Assembly (NCBI GenBank): GCA_963576785.1
Contig: OY756148.1
Span: forward strand, 372,001 to 436,000
Length of the DNA stretch: 64,000 bases
Source: Chlorophyllum brunneum
Taxonomy: Eukaryota; Basidiomycota; Agaricomycetes; Agaricales; Agaricaceae
Direction: 5' to 3'
In this document: positions 60,538 through 64,000 of the stretch, in pieces
Layout of the letters: every line of letters begins with the position of its first letter
Numbering within the stretch: position 1 is the stretch's first letter
Notes under the pieces: generated by a model
The model's input: the letters and a program-made list of their open reading frames with translations, nothing else
What the model was told of the DNA's origin: nothing
The model's database searches: none
Position numbers and translations under genes: made by a program

Positions 60538-63500
60538 CTACGAGGCACAAAGACCCGAAGACTCAGAAGGATCCAAGTCGAACAACAATTCCCCCAAACT
60601 CTTCTTCTCCTGATCCTTCGAGTCTCTATAACACCGTACGATAGCCGGTATATAAATATTAGCCTTCCACATCTTGTCCAAATCAATTTCCATCAGATCA
60701 TACGCGACTGCGACAAGGGGTTCATCCCAAGCATCCGTATCTTCTCTTAATTCAGCAATTAAGTGGGGAGGTAGGCTGATGGTTGGTGTAGGAAGGTGAG
60801 TCAGAAGAACGTTTTTGGCGTTCATCCTTAGAAGTATGTCAGTGACCAGAGGGATTGGGGAATAATACAAAAGTTTACATACTCGCGTGCGACTTGGATT
60901 GCCTGTCCTGTTGTGCTATGAGATCGTTCCTGTGCAATATCATCTGCGCCATGTGGTAGAGTTGCCTCATGAATAAGTAGATCGGCCCCATAACCGAGCT
61001 TAACAAGGTTTATCGTCGGCATCGTGTCTCCAGAGAATCTATTCATGGTGACGTTTCAGGAACTGGCCATTCGTGTAGAAAAGATGGTGGGCTTACGCTA
61101 CACTCCAACCGTCATTATGTCTTATTAATGCTCCGAATGCCCTCGTTCTGTGGAATACATCGATCGTCTCAAAACTCTCCAAGTTCAGACTCTTGCACAT
61201 GTCTAGGTTGTGATTTCGTGACCTTTTATAAATTGTACTAAGTTTCAAGTCCAACTTAATTGATGGAACGGGACTTACAGATCCATATCTAACCATGGTT
61301 CAGTTCCGAGAAGACGCCATAGTCCCGAAGACGGGTACTCATCAAGTCGATAATTCAGCGCGTCATTCAATATTTGAACCACACCGTTTTTCGCTGGATC
61401 GTCACATAACCCAATATCCTCCAACTCATGATATTCCTTGAGAAAAAGATGAACGAAGCGAGTCGCCACCACATAAAGTGGTTGTTCCGGAGTAGGTGAG
61501 AGCTAAGCAAGTGGATGTTACAAACATCAAAATCAAAGCATGGAATGAATCAACTCACAAGCCTTCGCTGTCTCAATAGACTTAATAACCCCAAGTGATG
61601 GTCCGCATGAGCATGACTGATGAATATACACTTTATATTCCCTAGAATGTGTCTGGTACCTCTCCCAAACCGACGGGTCAATTGCCCAAATGCACCTTCG
61701 CCACAATCCAGCATGATATGCCCGTCCGGTGTCATCAAAAGCGTCGAGGATACTAAAAAGAGTCAGAAAAACTACACCTTCTATAATGTGGTGACGAGAG
61801 CTCACCGTTTCTATATTGGTCTGGCATTGATTTACCAGTTCCGAGACACAAGACTTTAACCGGTATTCTTCGGTCCTTTCGGGAGACGTCAGGATGCCTA
61901 GAAACCGTTATTCTTGCTCCCTTGAACGCAGTCATTGTACCTTCACGAAGCGGCATCTTGTTGAGGATGGCATATTGTGAGCAAACCGGTGATCCGAGTG
62001 AATACATGTGCGGCCGATGCGGAATATCGAGACGAATTTGTACGCCCGTACGCATGAGTTGAGTACGGGGTAACACAAGGCCGCTCCCTGCTCGAGTTAG
62101 CGGACTCTCTCAAGGTTGTCAGCTGAGAAAGACTCACGATGTAGACCAGCTTTTCGCGGAGTTCGGGATTGGGGGAGTGGGAATACCTCTGGATCAAGTT
62201 GAGTTAGCTGTTGTTGACGGTACGCGTGGTTGGGGAAGGTGATGGTATCAGGACTATATTCCGGACAAGTTATAAAGTGCTAAAATCAATGCATTCAGAT
62301 AAATAGGAGGCGCAGAAACTGTTGAAAGGCACCTGAGTACTTGGAGGAAATCCACTCATGAAGTCGATATATCGCCGTTCGTAGATTACTCCCGGGCCAA
62401 GAAGATGATAAACAGCATTCACAGTATGATTTTTGCGGTGTTCGAAAGCTGATGCTCGAAAACACTTGTATTCGTTATCGAAGGAGCAGAGGACAGAGGG
62501 TATAAGGTCGATTTCGGGTATGTCAAGGATTATCACCACTGGTGCAGGCAAATCCCGGAAAATGTCAACTCCGTTGAGTACTGTATCTGGGCCATCTATA
62601 TCATTGTCGAGTTGCCGAGTTCCTCCGTAGACGAACTTGAGCAACGACCCAACATCTAGATTACTTTGTGCTATCTTCTCGCCATCAAATCGCCAACTGG
62701 AAGGGCCAACGGGACGGGGACCGACGACAACATACGCAAGTGTTGACGATTGTGGAAAGGTTTTTGGGAACGCAAACGAAGGCAGTTGCTTTGCGTGCAG
62801 CCAATTAGGAATCCACCTTTCATTGTCATCTGCAATTGGCTCGTCTTCCAAAAATTCGGGCTGAAGTAAGAGAATGGTAAGTCTTTCTGGAGAATTAAAT
62901 TGGAGGGTGAACGTACAGGCGCATTCGATAAGTTCTCTTTGAACATGTGATAGATGGCGACCGCCCGCACTTCATCCCCACTCAACCCTAAAGCTGTCTT
63001 CGCTTTTCCAGCCTGGAACACGTCCTTCGGATTCTTGACCTTTTCGGACCCCCCGCTTGGCTCTGACAGGGGCTGATCCACAATGGGTTGTCGCGTTACT
63101 GGAAACGAATAAACAGTAATATTCTCGTCTCGGTAGGCAACTTCGCGTATCCCTGGCTTCATCTGGGGAGTGTGTTCAATCAACGACAACCCAATCAATC
63201 CCCTGTCATGAAACAGCCATTAGAACCATTATAAGTCCATATCGCAGGAGACCAAGTTTACCGTATGAAACCGCGCATGGACGCTAGAAAGTGCCGCACT
63301 CCAGGGGGTCCAATAACGTTGAGTGAATGGACGGTCTTCGCAATAGTGGCAATGGCACCTGTAAGCGTCAGTTAAATTCAACGCAGCTAAACCATCAATC
63401 CCCTTACCACCAAGTCCCCCAGCTCTTCGAGTGGTAACCTGAGTCAGGAAGATACCCCTCATTCTGCTTGAAGTTGGACTATTCTGAACAAAAGCACGCG

Positions 63501-63696
63501 TCGTATTCTCTCCAGTGTTGAAGATGTACTTTGAGCCATTGAATCTTAGCAGGATTGTAGGTTCTGTCTCGGATGAAAGGGTCGTCGCCACAGTAGCCGA
63601 CCAGTCCTGTAGTCCGTGGTATAGCCGTCTTGGAGCAAGTGAGTGCAAAAGACGAAGATAGATGTAGTAAGACTGAAGGCACGGGCGCTTCAGCAA
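60538..63696 (-). CDS. trz1: long-form ribonuclease Z (tRNA 3' endonuclease)
   Basis: Multi-exon gene ending at TAG 60,538. The N-terminal half starts near 63,696 with SYYIYLRLLHSLAPRR and SSETEPTILLRFNGSKYIFN, GENTTRAFVQN and RMRGIFLTQV, the usual amino domain of long RNase Z. The C-terminal half has FKGARITVSRHPDVSRKDRR, MLDCGEGAFGQLTRRFG, IKCIFISHAHADHHLGLLSL (the HxHxDH zinc motif), FSGDTMPTINLVKLG, DLLIHEATL and HSTTGQAIQVAREM. The enzyme removes 3' trailers from pre-tRNA in nucleus and mitochondria. No in-frame ATG precedes the N-terminal domain: the frame is open back to a stop near 63,800, and the first in-frame Met is in RMRGIFL. The start given is a TTG; the true start is unresolved. 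The segment after LLTH, where HFSxRY is expected, reads LPTPTISLPP. It converges on the F-box gene, 221 bp apart. Confidence 0.85.
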
Positions 63697-63796
63697 CGCC
63701 AGCTTGGTTGGTTTTATGCCGCTCTGTGAAGCCTGAGGGTGCGATTTCTTACGACAGATTTTGTTTTCTAGACGTGACCGTGACCGTGACGTGAAC

Positions 63797-63805
63797 CTTT
63801 ATATA
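63797..63805 (-). promoter_or_regulatory. TATA box of the RNase Z gene
   Basis: TATATAAAG on the minus strand, about 100 bp upstream of the first RNase Z coding similarity, at the normal distance for a fungal core promoter. It puts the likely transcript start near 63,770. Confidence 0.45.
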
Positions 63806-63953
63806 GAAGAGCTGGCGCTTGAGCTTCACGCTACCCTTCATCGATCGTCCTCCGTCCTCATTCTCCACGTTTAATTTCACATCTCAATACTTAAACCAAT
63901 CGAATCACATTGCTGTTGCATCATCGTGGTATTCACCTCGTACACCACAACCT

Positions 63954-64000
63954 ATGAGTAGTCGACCTCAGGACGATAACGCTTTAAGGGCCGCCTTGAT
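63954..64000 (+). CDS. start of an unknown gene, cut by the right edge
   Basis: ATG at 63,954 opens MSSRPQDDNALRAAL and is still open at the window end. It is preceded by a CT/CA-rich leader with cacaacct, a good fungal start context, and faces away from RNase Z. Fifteen codons are too few to identify it. Confidence 0.4.
   Translation, partial: MSSRPQDDNALRAAL

Noticed and set aside
1..64000. CRISPR arrays, bacterial operons, rRNA genes
   Set aside because: No regularly spaced short repeats or rRNA-like sequence were seen, and all genes are of eukaryotic, intron-containing type.

Overview
The window is nuclear DNA of a filamentous basidiomycete, most likely an Agaricomycete that degrades plant cell walls. 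The evidence is the gene style (many GT-AG introns of about 45-80 bases, several exons of only 10-26 bases) and the gene content: a GH7 cellobiohydrolase with a CBM1 module, a GH18 chitinase, an F-box protein of the usual mushroom type, NST1, mitochondrial QCR2, a LaeA-like methyltransferase, a NEO1-type flippase, a long-form RNase Z and a family X DNA polymerase. Genes were assembled by hand from splice signals. Where all exons could be placed, their lengths sum to a multiple of three: GH-like protein 607 aa, chitinase 573 aa, GH7 515 aa, methyltransferase 350 aa, QCR2 422 aa, NST1 1347 aa.

Positions 1-15,430 are a nest of LTR retrotransposons. The left edge holds the 5' LTR and an open gag of a Ty3-type element running off the window on the minus strand. 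Next come a copia LTR fragment, a 1.14-kb LTR-like unit (1518-2653) and a complete but dead Ty3-type element with 0.7-kb LTRs (2680-10,090). A second, inverted copy of the 1.14-kb unit (10,703-11,840) follows and interrupts a minus-strand copia element. That copia element has decayed gag, protease and integrase, a copia-type primer binding site and its 5' LTR at 15,233-15,427. From 15,430 to 20,346 no gene could be supported.

Positions 20,347-35,050 carry a secreted, probably GPI-anchored glycosidase-like protein, a chitinase with an N-terminal PX domain facing it tail to tail, a small secreted double-psi beta-barrel protein, family X DNA polymerase and, divergent from it, the methyltransferase. 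After a 2.2-kb empty stretch comes a dense housekeeping block (37,221-64,000): GH7 and QCR2 share a divergent promoter, NST1 ends against an M28/PA-type membrane or secreted protein, then NEO1, a GNAT acetyltransferase, a 109-aa two-repeat protein, an F-box protein, RNase Z, and the first codons of a divergent gene at the right edge.

The points most worth a second look are the PX-GH18 architecture, the RNase Z gene with no visible in-frame AUG, the M28-like protein with altered metal-ligand positions, the half-tRNA-type primer site of the copia element, the tiny exons, and the small two-repeat protein. Nothing in the window looks like a wholly new multi-gene system.
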